Assembly (NCBI GenBank): GCA_003117195.1
Contig: BDSI01000001.1
Span: 2,146,164 to 2,210,163, forward strand
From: Eudorina sp. 2006-703-Eu-15
Lineage: Eukaryota; Chlorophyta; Chlorophyceae; Chlamydomonadales; Volvocaceae
DNA: 64,000 nt
Reading direction: 5' to 3'
Under the pieces are notes generated by a model. That model did not search any database. It worked only from the letters and a program-made list of their open reading frames with translations, and was not told where the DNA came from. The position numbers and the translations under genes are program-made. Positions within the stretch are counted from its first letter, which is position 1, and every line of letters begins with the position of its first letter. This document shows positions 36,479-48,509 of the stretch, one piece after another.

Positions 36479-39400
36479 ATGTTGCTTTCTCGGTACAAAG
36501 AGTGGGTGAAGCGCCACCCTGGTATAGTGCAGAATCTCGACTGGCTGCTGCTCCTGACCGTTTGGAACCCAAGCCGCACGAATGGCGGCTATGAGTTTAC
36601 GTACGAGGCATACCATGCCGCTTTGGGTCTCCTGTCGTTATGGCACCAGAACATCATCGACGAGGGAGAGCTTCCGACGTCTCGGCCAGCACCCTACTTG
36701 TGGCTGGACGCCATTGAATATGTAAGTGCTGAGGTTGTCTATGTCACCATCGCGTTAGCCCTTCCTAGTTGGGCAACGGAAGTGGGGAGCCCTGACGATT
36801 AGCGGGGCCAGCACGGACGCCGAAGCTGTTTTATGGTTGTTGAGGACACATTCGGGCTGCTGCTCTCACTTTCGGTTTGGGGCAGTGGCGCATTAACAGG
36901 CAGCCGGGGACCGGCGAGTAACCGCGTTGGTGTGCCCCCGGGGCACGACACCTTTGCCTTTGCGACCCCACAACGCCAAACACCCCCATCCTCTAACGTG
37001 GGACCTCATGGTACCATAAACCTGCAGCATCCGACCTACTGCAGCCCACTACCTTTCCTAATGCGCGCCTTGCATAGCTTGCGACACTGAACTGCCTGTG
37101 TCCCGTGGACGCGGACCAGCACAAATCGGTCGATCTGTGTCATCCCGCTCATTTCCCGGCTGACTCGAGGCCTCAACCTCTCGTTTTATTTGAGCTGCGC
37201 TATGGTGGGGATGTATATGTTTCAAGCCTTCAACCTGAAGTCCCGCCTCATACGCCTCCCAACTAACGTCATGGACGAGGGCGCGAAGGGGAAGGCACGC
37301 GCCCACCCCCTGAGCCATCTCCGCTGTCTGTCTGTCTGTCTGTCATGGCCCCATTTTTGATGGGTCAGTATGGCAAGAGAAGCCCTTGCCTGCACATGAT
37401 TGCTTTCCCGCCACGCGGCCCACCTCCGTAGCTTGAGACGCTCATCGAGCTGCGGGGAATGCACCTGGAGAGCGTGGGCAAGATGAGCCGATATGGCCCG
37501 CTGATGGTGGTGGAAATCGCCAAGTAAGCAGCCGGGAGCCAGGGGGAGCGACACGGGGCGGGAGGGAGGGACCGACCCCCTTATAGGCAATCAAGCGAGG
37601 GACCGACCGGAGGCACACTGCGAAGCGGTGTCGGGGACGGAGCTTTCGCAGCCGGGGGCACAGCATGTGGTTCCGTCTTTGCCACTCTTGGGGTTTCGTC
37701 GCCCCGGTGTCATGGGACGCCTCCGGATTTGGGTCGGGGCCATCTATGGAAGCCCAGTCTCTCTTTCACTTTCACCCTCTTCACTGAGCGCGCCCGCACA
37801 CGCCTGCTCACGCCTGCTCACTCCCTGCCCGCACCGGGCCCATGCGACGTCTGCTCTCCACACCGCAGGGCGGTGCTGAAGATGGCTGCCTGGTCGCGCT
37901 ACTCGGGCCACGTGTTCCTCCGGCGGCCCACCCCGGAGGATTTGCACCACTTTGAGTCGGAGCTGGGCCTCCAGGTGGGGTCCGCGGACGGCCGGGGGTA
38001 GCGCTGAGGTGTGGCCCGGAGGGACCCTGAGGGTAGCGCTGAGGTGTGGCCCGGAGGGACCCTGAGGGTAGCGCTGAGGTGTGGCCCGGAGGGACCCTGA
38101 GGGTAGCGCTGAGGGACTCTTGAGGGTAGCGCTGAGGGACCCTGAGGAGCCCTGATGGGCGGGGGGCACCCCGGGTATTGTGAGTGCCCGGATTCCTACG
38201 GTGTCTGCAGCGGGGCTGCTGCGGGGCTGCTCCGGAATCAACGCGGGGCCAAACGGCCAATGGCTCATCCAGCGTGCCGTGGCGGGTCGTCCGCTGCGGC
38301 CATCGCATGGCGGGCGACGTGTTGGAGCGCGGCGATGCTGTGACCTTTGGGAGGGATTGACGCTGTCAGCCGGGGCGACATCCAGAACCACACGCAAACT
38401 CTACAAGCACGGCCTCGACATCGACACCCTTGCGAGGAACGGGGGAGGACATGTCCGTCTTATCGCCCACCCGTCGCCCAATTGTCCCCCTGCCGGCTGT
38501 CGCCCGACTTTCCCTGCCCCGTTCCCACAGGACATCCTGGCCTCGCTGGACCGCCTGCGCCGGAAGTACACCCAGGACTCCCCCCAGCAGCTGTCCATCG
38601 ACGGCACCGGCGCGGTCTGCGACCGGAGCCATGCCCTGGGGATGCCGCCAGCAGTACCCGTGCGGGCAGACTGCGGTGCCGGGTGCGCTCAGGGACCCAG
38701 CTCGGGCCCTGCAGCGACCGCTGCGAGGGACGGTGCGGGCCCAGCGACAAGGCCCGTGGGGTACGGCGCCGGGTGCTGCTCCACTTCGGGCTCCCCCGGA
38801 TCAATCGGCGGGGGCCAGTCGTACGGCTTCCGGCAGTACCTGGGCGAGCAGCTGGGTCAGTGGGCGGCGGCGGTGGTGCCCAGGAGCGTGGGGCGAGGAG
38901 GAGCTGGCGGCGGCTGCGGCGGGGGCGGGGCCGGGGGTGGTGTTGGGACAGGGAGGGGCTGGGGCTGCGCGTCCGAGGCACGGGGAGCCGCGGAGGCGCA
39001 GCGGGGGCCGGGCGCAACAGCTTCAACAGCATCAGCAGCAGGAGTGCCGCAGCACACGTGCCTCGCGCCGGCATCGTGCGGTGGGTGCAGCGCGTCGGGC
39101 AGCCGCGCAGCGGGCGCCTCCGTCTGCGCGCGCGCGGCCGCGGCCGCCGGCAGCAGCGGCACCGGCAGCAGCTCCCACGGGCCTGGCTGTGGCGCCGCCG
39201 CCGCCGCCACTTGGCAGTTCGCCGTCTCCCCACACAGGGAAGAAGCAAACGCTGCCGGTGGCGGGACTTCGCCCGGCTCAGCGTGGCCGCAGCAGGACCA
39301 GCAGTGTCAGTATCCGCGCGAGGCGGCGGCGGTGCGGGGGGACGCGGGCTCGGCGGAGGACCCCGATGCGCACATGGGCCGGAACCTGCTGTGGCTGTCG

Positions 39401-40967
39401 GAACTGCTGTCCATCTGGAGACCCGTGGTGTATGTGACGCTGCTCAAACGGTGGGTGGGTGGCTGGCTGGGCATCGGAAACTGGCAGGCACATTGTAACT
39501 GCGCGGCTGCCAGAGCGGGTGGGTGGATGAGTTGAAATGGAAAAAAGAGACCCAGCGAACGTCAAGGCCCGTGCGCGGCGCCCGCAATCGTCAAGAGCTG
39601 CGAACAGGAGCTTGGAGAGAAACCACCTGCAAGATGGCCCCGCAGCCCCGCGTGATTGCTGTTTGCTAAGCATTGCATTATTGATCACCTGAAGCACGTG
39701 CGCCTAACCTGCTGTGAATACTGCCGCTCTTCGTGCGGTGGATATACCTTGTGCCGTACAGGTACGGCAGGCGATCGTGGCGTCCTTGGGCCGCCAGTCT
39801 AGCCGTGGACCTGCTCAGCGGTCACTTCCACCGCCGGGGGCAGCAGCACCTGGCGACGGCGGCGGCGAGGGCTGCCGCTGCGGCCGCGGCCGGCGGCGAC
39901 AGCAAAGGCGCCCCGACGGGCGCGCCGCCGGCGCCGCGGCTGTATGGCGCTGGGACATCGCTGCTGAGCGTGGCGCTTGCCAGGTGTGTTTCTTAGGAAG
40001 GCAGAACAGGAGTGCGTGACATGCGAGGGGCCGAGTGGCGCCCAATAGGTGTGTGGAGGGTCTGCTCTCAGGACTTGCGGCATTTATCAGAATGTTTTAT
40101 TCGAGAAGGTATCTGATGGGCCGTTGCGTGCCCGCTGGGGCGCCTAGTGCTGCTGCTCTGCTGCCGAGTGGTAAGTGTACGGCTGCCGCGACTGCCGCAC
40201 ACCTCTGTGTGTGTGTTCAGATAAGAGACCCGCCCGACCCACACCAAGGACTCGTGTGTGTGACTCATGTACGAGCGCTCATATGTCGTACGGTGACCCG
40301 CAGGTCGCTGGCCGCCCCCGGGATCACGCCGGGCGAGGATCGGGAGCTGTACGACAGGCGCCGCAAGCTGCTGCTGTACGCGCTCCGGAGCCCCTTCCTG
40401 GAGGCGACCACTTTGTGAGTGCACCACCCGGGCGGGGGCGGGGACCGAAATTACCCAACACGGGAGGGGTTGGCCCGTGTTGTGCAGTCGTGGAGCCCAC
40501 CCGACTGAAGTGTAGATGTATTCAACATGTGTTTAACGAGGAACCTGCCCGACCCAAATCAGTTACCGATTTTCTCACCATAGTGTGCTGGATGCCACTG
40601 CATTAAAACAGCGGTGTGTATGTGTGATCAAATGAAGAACCGGGCTGCGAGGAAGGGGTCCAGCTCGCCCGTGTCAGGACATGAGTGCGTGCTGTGCAAT
40701 GCGCGTCGCAGCGCCCAACGGTTGCCCGTTCGGCTCTTGTGTGTTCGCGGAAAACGGAGCTGCGAGAAGGGAGGAGTCCAGCATGTACGTGTGTGCATGT
40801 GTGTGTTCTTAGCTTTTATGTAAATGTGCTGCTTGTGCAGGTCCTGGCTGGCGACCCTTCGGGATGCCACTCGCCACCTGCCGCTGCTGGGCTACGGCGC
40901 CGAATACCTCCACAGCCTCGCGGAAACCTTCACCGCCTACTACTGCTACACCAGCGGCAGCAACTGA
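36479..40967 (+). CDS. PEX16: PEX16, peroxisomal membrane biogenesis protein
   Basis: Seven exons: 36479-36721, 37432-37523, 37869-37974, 38531-39450, 39762-39983, 40304-40414, 40841-40967; all GT-AG with matching phases, 606 residues. The ATG gives the typical N-terminus YKEWVKRHPGIVQNLDWLL followed by AYHAALGLLSLWHQNII. Later family signatures: LIELRGMHLESVGKMSRYG, EIAKAVLKM, LLSIWRPVVYVTLLKRYGRRSWRPW spanning an exon join, AASLAVDLLSGH, RRRKLLLYALRSPF and the C-terminal YYCYTSGSN. PEX16 acts at the ER and peroxisome membrane in early peroxisome assembly, recruiting PEX3 in animals (family knowledge). It is much longer than the usual 330-370 residues because exon 4 adds about 240 Gly/Ala/Ser/Gln-rich residues (roughly 185-420); an undetected intron there cannot be excluded. 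TGTAA sits 85 bp after the stop. Confidence 0.93.
37996..38146 (+). repeat. 35-bp intronic tandem repeat beside a splice donor
   Basis: Three near-identical 35-bp units starting GGGTAGCGCTGAGGTGTGGC, followed by two shortened units, begin about 20 bp after the PEX16 exon 3 donor. Confidence 0.9.
39991..40050 (+). repeat. Dispersed repeat family 2, copy a
   Basis: Contains AGGCAGAACAGGAGTGCGTG followed by ACATGCGAGGGGC and GAGTGGCGCCCAATAG. Near-identical copies lie at 58661-58710 (+) and 60939-60990 (-). This one starts just inside PEX16 intron 5. Confidence 0.85.
40215..40260 (+). repeat. Dispersed repeat family 3, copy a
   Basis: GAGACCCGCCCGACCC followed by CACCAAGGAC and a GTGTGTG tail. 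It resembles 58,475-58,505 and 58,590-58,635 (+), and 22,485-22,510 and 61,027-61,047 (-). Confidence 0.7.
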
Positions 40968-41051
40968 ACCAAACTTGATCCGAACTGAAAGCAAACTGAA
41001 CTCTATGAATCGCGGTGAAGAGGTTGCCGAAGCTGCCATCCTGGGCATCTA

Positions 41052-41056
41052 TGTAA
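41052..41056 (+). terminator. Polyadenylation signal TGTAA for PEX16
   Basis: The first TGTAA after the PEX16 TGA, 85 bp downstream. Confidence 0.6.
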
Positions 41057-43858
41057 TATGTGTATGGAGGAAAAGAAATAGGACGCGACTGCAATGCGCC
41101 GTCGTTCTCCTGTTTGCGGTGGCGGCGGCAGCGGGCGGTGGCGGTAGGCCGGTAGCTACAGCATCTGGCAGAGCCGGTGGCGAATAAAGCGGAGGGGGTT
41201 TGTCAGCATACGACCGGCGCGACGGCGCCTCTGGATGGAATCATGGGAACGCGAACACAACAGCAGACGGGGGGTGACGGCACGTGCGAGGGAGCGGGCC
41301 CGGCCGCTTTACGGCGGCAGCAGCGGACCTGCGGTGACGTAATACTGGCTTGGACGATGAGAATGGGATAGATGCCAAGGACAGAGAATGTCCAGGTGTA
41401 TAGAATGTGCGATATGATGTAGGGTGCTGCAGGGCTTTGGCTAGGTGGGACGAGGGTGTGGACTGGGGGCAGGAGGCGGGGGAACAACAAGCCCAGAACA
41501 AACCCGGTCGCACCCGGCTGGGAAAGTTGGAGGAGCGCTTGTTACCGCCCAGACATGTGCATGATGCATCCGGAGGGAGGCGTGCGGACGCGGGGACGCG
41601 GCTGGCCGAGCGCGCGCGGGTGGTGGTGGACTTGCGGTGGTGGTGGTGGTGGTGTGACGGCGGCGGATGCGCGCGACTGCAGGATGCGTGTGGTCCATGG
41701 TTTGCCACCGGGCGCAACACCGCGGGCCAGTGGTGGTGAACTGCGCACATGGCTTGGTGTTGTCGTGTTTGTCTCTTGAAGTTGCAGCGGTGCCTGGATC
41801 CTGTCTGGTGCGCCCCCGCCGAGACGGGCTCCTCGCTCTCCCCCGCCACGAGGTCCTAGAGACCTTAACCTTGCAGCAGCAGGGGGGGCATCTGGGAACA
41901 GCTGCGTGCGCGCGGCATCGGCCCCCGGGCTTCCCGGTGCTGGCGCTGCACCAGGAGATGTGGGAGACCTGCGAAAACATATGATGGTACTGCGGACGTG
42001 TATGTGGGAGTAAGTGGCGGCCCGAGTGTCAGGCGGTGTTCGTTGTGTGGCGTGACGTCATCCCGCGGGGGTGCGCCAGTGCGATGCAGGATTGCCCGGG
42101 CGCACATCTGGGGGTTGTGCGCGGTTTTGGGTTTCAGGGTTTAGGGTAGTCCAGGGTTTCTAGGGTTTAGGGTAGTCCAGGCGGTGCCGGTCAGGAGGGG
42201 AGGCCAATAGGGTTCCTCCTACCCAGTGGAGCAGCGACAAAAGGAGGCAAGCGGGGAGGCAACGAGAGGCCGACCTGCACACCACGTCGTCGGGCCCGGG
42301 GCGGCCTGTGAAGCACCAATCGGTCCTGCACCCATGTGTTCGTTGCTGGTAACGGATTTGCCGCAGTAAGGACGGCTGCCATGCGGCATCACAGAGGAGG
42401 TTTCCCTGGCCGGATCCCCGGACGACCTTGGGGGCCCGCGGAGGCGGAGGTTGTGGTGATGGTGGCGACCGTGGCTGGGTTTGTGGCACCCCTTTGCGTC
42501 TGGTGGTTTGGGTGCGGAGTGCTTTCGGGGGGCGGCGCGGCGTGCTCTGGGTGGAGTCACGTCGAGGGGCACACGCGGGCAATTTTTCGTCGTGGATGAC
42601 GATGTCTTCATATCTTTGGCGACAGCTTGGCAAACAACCCTTACCCAGGGACCTGACCTCCTGTTGATTCCTCCTCTTTGTGTTTCGAGGACGTCTATAC
42701 CTGCAGCAGGCGGCAAAATCATTCTTTTGTTTCCAGCACTGCGCCGTACCCGCGCCCAGGGGCAAGTCTGCCTTAGGGTGTGAGAAGTGAGAAGAGATTT
42801 GTAGCCAGCGAATGATGGCGGATGGGTTATCACGGGGCATGAGCACATGCGTAGCTTGGCAGGTGTGAGGTCGGTCGTGTGCGGTGTGACTTGTAGACGA
42901 CGTGCCAGGTGTGTGAGTCTGCAGACACGCTGATCTGCGTTGAGGGGACCCCGCGTGCTGTGGTGCTGGTGTGAGGATTGTGGCGCCCGTGCATGGACAG
43001 AGACAGTGAGTAATAAGAGGGGGAGACCGGGCAACACAACTCAGCAGCGCTGGCGGGGTGGGCCCTCCGCCAGCGCCGTGCCGCGTGGCGGCGGGCAGGC
43101 GCACCGCCCCCCCACCTGCTTGCGTGCCGTACACCGTACGAATGTGTACGGCGATTGGGTTCGGGGGCCGCGTAACGCGGGCTACTGGAACACTTGGCAC
43201 AGAGCATTCTTACGAATTGCGTGGTCGTGCGTGTGATGTCAAAGAGTTCAACGTGGTCCAACACCAGTCCTGGTGTCTGAGAATTTCTGCAACCGTGTCA
43301 GGTAGATCCAAGAGCCCAGACACACCCTACCTGGGTCGAGGTGATTGCTCGACAGACAGAGGGTTGACAGCGGCGTGGCCGCCGCGGCCGGCCGGCCTGA
43401 ACTCGCCGCAGCCAGGGACCCCCACTTTGGCCCAGCTCTTTGAGAACTGTGCAGCACTACAGCACGCACGGCACACACGGCTCTGCAAGGTGTGCCCGTT
43501 GCCTGACACTCCTGCCGCTCCTGCCTTGCCTGCCGAAGCACACACACATACCGTTGGTCATCCTCTCCATCCTCGCAACTCGCGCCCCTGTGAAATGGTA
43601 CGGTAAGCGCTCCAGACTTTTGTTCATGTTATCCCCATCTAAATTGTGTTAAGAGTTGAACCCCTCGTCAGAGGCCTAGAGTGGAGACACCCGTTACGGT
43701 ATTTGTGTGCCTGGTCAACGTCCCGGGGCGGCCTCAGCGCCGCTACCGCTGCTATCTACCAACACGAACGCAACTCTCCCGCACCCTTAGGATCAAATTT
43801 GTCTGGGCCCCTCCCTGAACCGAGAGCAGATCTCAGCGCAGCAGCTCCCGTTGGCTCG
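41057..43858. other. No supported gene; convergent spacer between PEX16 (+) and the kleisin gene (-)
   Basis: Contains a GGTGGT-rich stretch near 41,620-41,660, telomere-like repeats at 42,129-42,180, and a 346-codon open frame on the - strand (42160-43200) that is Pro/Arg/Thr/Ser-rich with no recognisable domain. Both genes end toward this region, so 3' UTR sequence is expected at each edge. Confidence 0.45.
42129..42180 (+). repeat. Telomere-like (TTTAGGG) duplicated block
   Basis: Two copies of AGGGTTTAGGGTAGTCCAG about 26 bp apart, with further GGGTTT units. They resemble plant-type telomere units but differ from the TTTTAGGG units at 14,159. Confidence 0.55.
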
Positions 43859-45075
43859 TCACGCGCCGCTGGCGCTCGGCCCGGCCGCGGTCATGAGCTT
43901 GGTGGTCGGCAGGACGTAAATGGGCGCCGGCTCGTCTGGCACGCACCCCTCCGCCGCCGCCGCTCCTGCTGCTCCCGCCGCCGCCGCCGCCGCCGTCGGG
44001 TCCTGACGCTGCGGCCGTGAGCCCTGTTCCTGCACCAGCTTCACATCCCCCGTGGTGTTCAGTACGAGCAGCTCCGAAAACAAGCGGCATGCGGCCAGGC
44101 GGCTGTTGCCCCGGCGGCTGCCCGGACCCAGCAGCCTGTCCAGCAGCAACGCCGGCGGCGCCGCGCCCGCATCCGGTCCCGCCGTAGGTCCTGCGGAAGG
44201 GGCGCCGGCAGTAGCAACTTCCTGACGCAACTGGTCCTGATGCAGGCTCGCGAATGCCACGCGCAATTCGCGCTTTAGGCCGCCGGCGCGCGTCGCCATC
44301 GCCGCCGTCGGCCGCGGCAGCGGCGACGTCAGCTCCTGCCCGACCAGCCCCGCGCCGTCCGTCGCCGCTCCGCCGGCCACCGTCTGATGAGTTGATGCCG
44401 TACGGTTTACGGTGGCTGCCTCATCGGCTGCACTGTCGTACCCTCCCGGCACTGTCGAGGCCGCCGCAGCCGCCGCCGCCGCCGCGCCGGCCTCCACAGC
44501 CGCCTCAATAGCCGCCTCCTCAACGTCCATCGCAACCGCCGCCTCCGCCACCTCGTCTGTCTCTTTAAGTACGAATCGTCCCAGGCTATCGCTGGACGTC
44601 GCCGACGGCTCCGGCTGCTGCTCCGCCACCACCGACGCGTCCTCTGCTGGGAAGTCCTCAGGGCCGGCCGGGGCCGCCGCCGCCGCCGCCTTCGTCACTA
44701 CATCCGCCGCCTTCTCCCGCGCTCCCGTCGCTGTGACGGCGGTCGACGGCGCGGCAAAAGCGGGAGCGGGAGCGGCAGCGGCGGCGGCGGCGGTGGCTCG
44801 CGTGCGCGCGGCGGCGGCGGCTCGTACGAACAGCCGCCTGAGAGGGTTGGCCATCAGCGGTCCGTTCGGGGACATCGGGCTCGATGCCAGGTCAGCCAGC
44901 ACGCCGTGAGCTCGCGACGCAGGCGGCGGCGGCGCCGCCGCCGCCGCCGACCCATGGGTCCTCGTCCCAACGGCGGACCCAGCGAAGTACACGCGCCGAA
45001 GCGCCTCACCGCTACTGCCGGTGGTCAGTGCCGCCAGCGTGGCGCCGCAGCCGGAGAGCAGCACGTCGGCGATGC

Positions 45076-45106
<31 letters not shown>

Positions 45107-48100
45107 CGCGGGCAGCCGGCGGCGGCGGCCTTTCAGGATCGGCTTCCGGTTGCGGAGGGCGTCGCGCATGGCGGAGAGCGGCAGGGTGATATCCTCCACG
45201 CCCAGGCGGTCTGCGTGTGGCGTACCGTACGGCAACGCTCTGGTATCGACTGCGGAATACTATGCCGCATGCACAGCACGGATCTGTGTTGCCGTACAAC
45301 CGGTTGTCACATGTCGTGTGCCAAGCCTTTCAACACGCGGATCGCCACATCACCCGCCGCTGGAGCAACCTTGTTCCCTTCCGTCCATCAACGAATTACG
45401 ACATAAAAAACCGCCGCGAACAGTCATCGAATGAGTAGTACGGTAGTTAGCCAGCCATGACGTTCACTGGAGTACCCTCCCACCGCTTACTGGAATCGAC
45501 CGTGATGCCCTTGTGCCGCTTCGGCCTGGGTCCTTCGCGGTCGCCCGCTGCCGCCGCCGCCGCCGCCGCCGCCGCCACTTCAACAGGCCCCTCGCCTCCA
45601 GCTACACCTTCCTCAGCGGGCGCCGCCGCCAGCCCCCGATCCGAAGCCGCCGTCGGCACCACCGTGCCCTTGGACGTGGTTATCTCGTCCAAGTCGTGGT
45701 CAACCGCCGCCGCCGCGGCCGCCCCAGCCCCTCCAGCTTCGACGCCGGCGCCGTACTGCCCGGCGGAGGTCGCTCCCTCGTCGAACAGCCGCCGACTCAG
45801 CCCCGCGACTGCCACGGCCTCCGCCTCCGTCACCACCACGACGGCTCCAACGCCGCCGCCGTACAGTGTCGTATCTTGCACGTCATACGGAACCTGGTGG
45901 TCAACCGTAACGTCGGTTGCTGCCGCCGCCGCCGCTGCCGCGGCGGCGGCGGCGCCGCCGCCGCCGCGTGCCGGTGACAGGAGCATCGGCGTCGGCAGTA
46001 GCAGGTGCTGCCGGTCTTGCTTCTGCTGCTGCGGGGTCACCGGCACCGGAGTGCTCGTGACGGCGGCGGCGGCGGCGGCGGCGCCGCCGCCGCCGCCGTA
46101 GGCGTCCGACGTCGCGGGCGTGGGTGTACGGAGCTCGCCGAAAGCTGCGCCCCCGACGGATGCTGCGGCAGCACCGGCACCGCGCAGCACCACGCAAACG
46201 GGGCGGCTGAAGTGCTGACTTTACCACGCGTGCCGTTGGGTGGAATGCCTGTTCCCATCGATGTCTTCCTTTTCGATTTCTTATTTCTCGAACCTTCTGA
46301 ATGATCGCAGCTGGATTGCATGACATCAAAAAGTTGTGACGTCGTGCTGGAACGGAAAGGAACGCATGTATCCTTTTTTTTGGCGTCCGGTCGCTCTGAG
46401 TTGCCTGTGGATGCTCGTCCTACGGCCTGTGTCGTAAGGCCCAGCTAGGATCCTGAGTGCGCACTGGGACGCTTCGGGCCCTTGGTTGTACGACAACACT
46501 GCTACACTAGATACACGCTCCCCGGTCGTGACGTCCTGGCCATACCCGAAGGCTCCTCCCAGGTTCCGCCGCCCGCCGCCGCTGCCAGCCCGGGGGCTTC
46601 CACCTCCGCCTCCGCCGGCGGCGGCGCCGCCGCCGTGGATGCCGCCGCCGCATCCTGCGCCGAACCGGATCGCGTGTGTCGTGCACACGTGCATACGGCA
46701 ACCACACCTTTTGGCCGCAACTGCTTGCTCACAGACCGGAACTTAATGTGTCCGCTGCTGATGCCCATCAGACCTATTAAATTAAATAACGGCCCGGACT
46801 ACCGTACCCCGCCGTACCCCGCCGTACCCCGCCGTACCCTGCCGTACCACCTGCCCCTCACCTGCTGCGAATCGCACAGCTGCTGCAGCATCTGCGACGG
46901 CACGCTCTCCAGTACGATTTCGTCCATAGTGTACGGATCTGGCGCGACCGGGGCTGCCGTGCCGCGGCTGGCGGCTGCACCGCCGGCGGGCGCGGCGGCG
47001 CCTCGGTTGCCGCCAACGGACAGCAGCCGTGCAAGCGTCGCGCCGGCGACGTCCGGGGCCGCCGCCTGTCCCCCGGATCCGGATCCGGATCCAGCGCCCG
47101 TACCGACGGCTGCATTTGCGCCCGCATCGATCAACAACTGCAGCTCTTCGTCCAACAGATCCCCTTCAGCCTCGGGCATCGTGATATCCGCAACCGGCGC
47201 CTTCTCGATGACCAGGGCACCGCGGCCGCGGCCGTGACCCCGGCCGTGACCCCGGCCGTGACCCCGGCCGTGACCCCGGCCGCGTCCCTCGCCAGCGACG
47301 ACTGCTGGCTGCAAGGCTTCCGCTGCGGATGGCTCGCCGCCGGCGGCGCCTACCCTGCCGGCCGCCACCGCCGCTTCCTCCGGCTCGCGCGCGAGGGCAT
47401 GGATGCTTCTGAATAGCACGACCTCGCAGTCGGATTGGAGGTACGACACCTGCATGATCCGAAAGTACGGCATGCCGTGCGTTTATCGATGTGACGGTCG
47501 GGGCCGAGGATGAGATGAGCTGAGCGGAATGAAGGGGGGCGGAAGGCGGCGTGACCCACATACAGTTGTCAGGTACGACCATGTACGGCAACCTCTTCCG
47601 TACAGTTCCCGGTGCCCACATATTCTCATGTCCGAAGCCTCTGTTGACAGGTCGTCGTCAGCAGCAGCGCCGCAGCGGGAGCGACAGCAGTACGGCAACC
47701 AGTAGGGCAGTACGGCAACCCACCTGTTGCGCGTAGATCCGCACGGCACCCAGCAGCAGCTGGCCCGACAGCCGAAGCGCCATGGGCGCCCTGTCCAGGA
47801 GCTTCCGTACTTCCACCACGGACGCGGCCACGCTTGTCGCCACCACTCGGGCGCGCTGGAGGACGGAGTCCCGGTTCGTTGCCGCACCCACCGGGGGCCG
47901 CGAAATGAGAGGGGATTGCGCCGAGTGGGAACTAAAGGGAGCGTGGAAGAGATGATCCATCCGGGTGGTACACCGGGGGGAGCGGAACATGCAGCCATCC
48001 ACATCCATCAGGAAAGGCGCTGCTGAGGGAGGGTGGTTAGGGCGATTGTCGGGTCGGTTGAAACCCTAGATCAATGTCTGCAAGTTGTCCAGGTAGTTGA

Positions 48101-48509
48101 CCTGTTTGATCTTGGCGGCCCCAAGTCCGGCCCGTACCCGACCAGCCAAACCAACCGAACCCAACCGAATCCGTTAGTCGGCAGCTAACAGCCACGCAAA
48201 GTCACTGAGACCACAGCTCCGGCCGCTAGCCGCACATCTCCCTAAATGCTCTTAGGGGCGGCGTTGCTGCCGCACGAAAGCGGAACGCCACCGGCTTTCA
48301 CACGCGACCGAAGCTGGTATTACGCGACGGCGGGCCATGCATGACGCGGCATGACGACGACGGCGTTTCGAGGCACCGCCGGTCATTAGGCAACCTACTT
48401 GCAGCTGGCCGGCGCCTCGGCTGCTGCCGACAGGGAGGTACGAGGCCAGCCATATGACGTGCAGCGGCGAGCTGGGATTGGATACAATCTGTTGTGCGTA
48501 AAAAGACAT
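43859..48509 (-). CDS. Alpha-kleisin cohesin subunit (RAD21/SCC1 or REC8 type)
   Basis: Six exons in transcript order: 48399-48509, 47724-47855, 46862-47449, 46517-46654, 45476-46214, 43859-45210; about 1,019 residues, phases 0,0,0,0,1 match. The acceptor at 46214 has an alternative at 46206. The N-terminal kleisin domain begins MSFYAQQIVS, LHVIWLASYL, then VVEVRKLLDRAPMALRLSGQLLLGAVRIYAQQVSYLQSDC across two exon joins, the signature that binds the SMC3 coiled coil. The middle holds a GHGR repeat, Ala tracts, and ITLPLSAMRDALRNRK. The C-terminal winged helix that binds the SMC1 head appears as RLAACRLFSELLVLNTTGDVKLVQE, followed by about 55 extra residues. Cohesin ring closure and sister-chromatid cohesion in the nucleus is the family role. 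PMALRLSG leans toward REC8, the LLLGAVRIY segment toward RAD21; I cannot decide. Confidence 0.9.
46801..46849 (-). repeat. 10-bp intronic repeat beside a kleisin splice donor
   Basis: Five copies of CCGTACCCCG-type units lie about a dozen bases beyond the donor of kleisin exon 3 and consist largely of the GTACGGC motif on the - strand. Confidence 0.85.
47222..47284 (-). repeat. 12-bp coding repeat (GHGR units)
   Basis: Copies of GGCCGTGACCCC (+ strand) encode Gly-His-Gly-Arg tetrapeptides in kleisin exon 3, flanked by GRGRG. Confidence 0.85.

Noticed and set aside
42160..43200. 346-codon minus-strand ORF
   Set aside because: Pro/Arg/Thr-rich with no domain, no splice context and repeats at one end; probably chance opening in GC-rich spacer.
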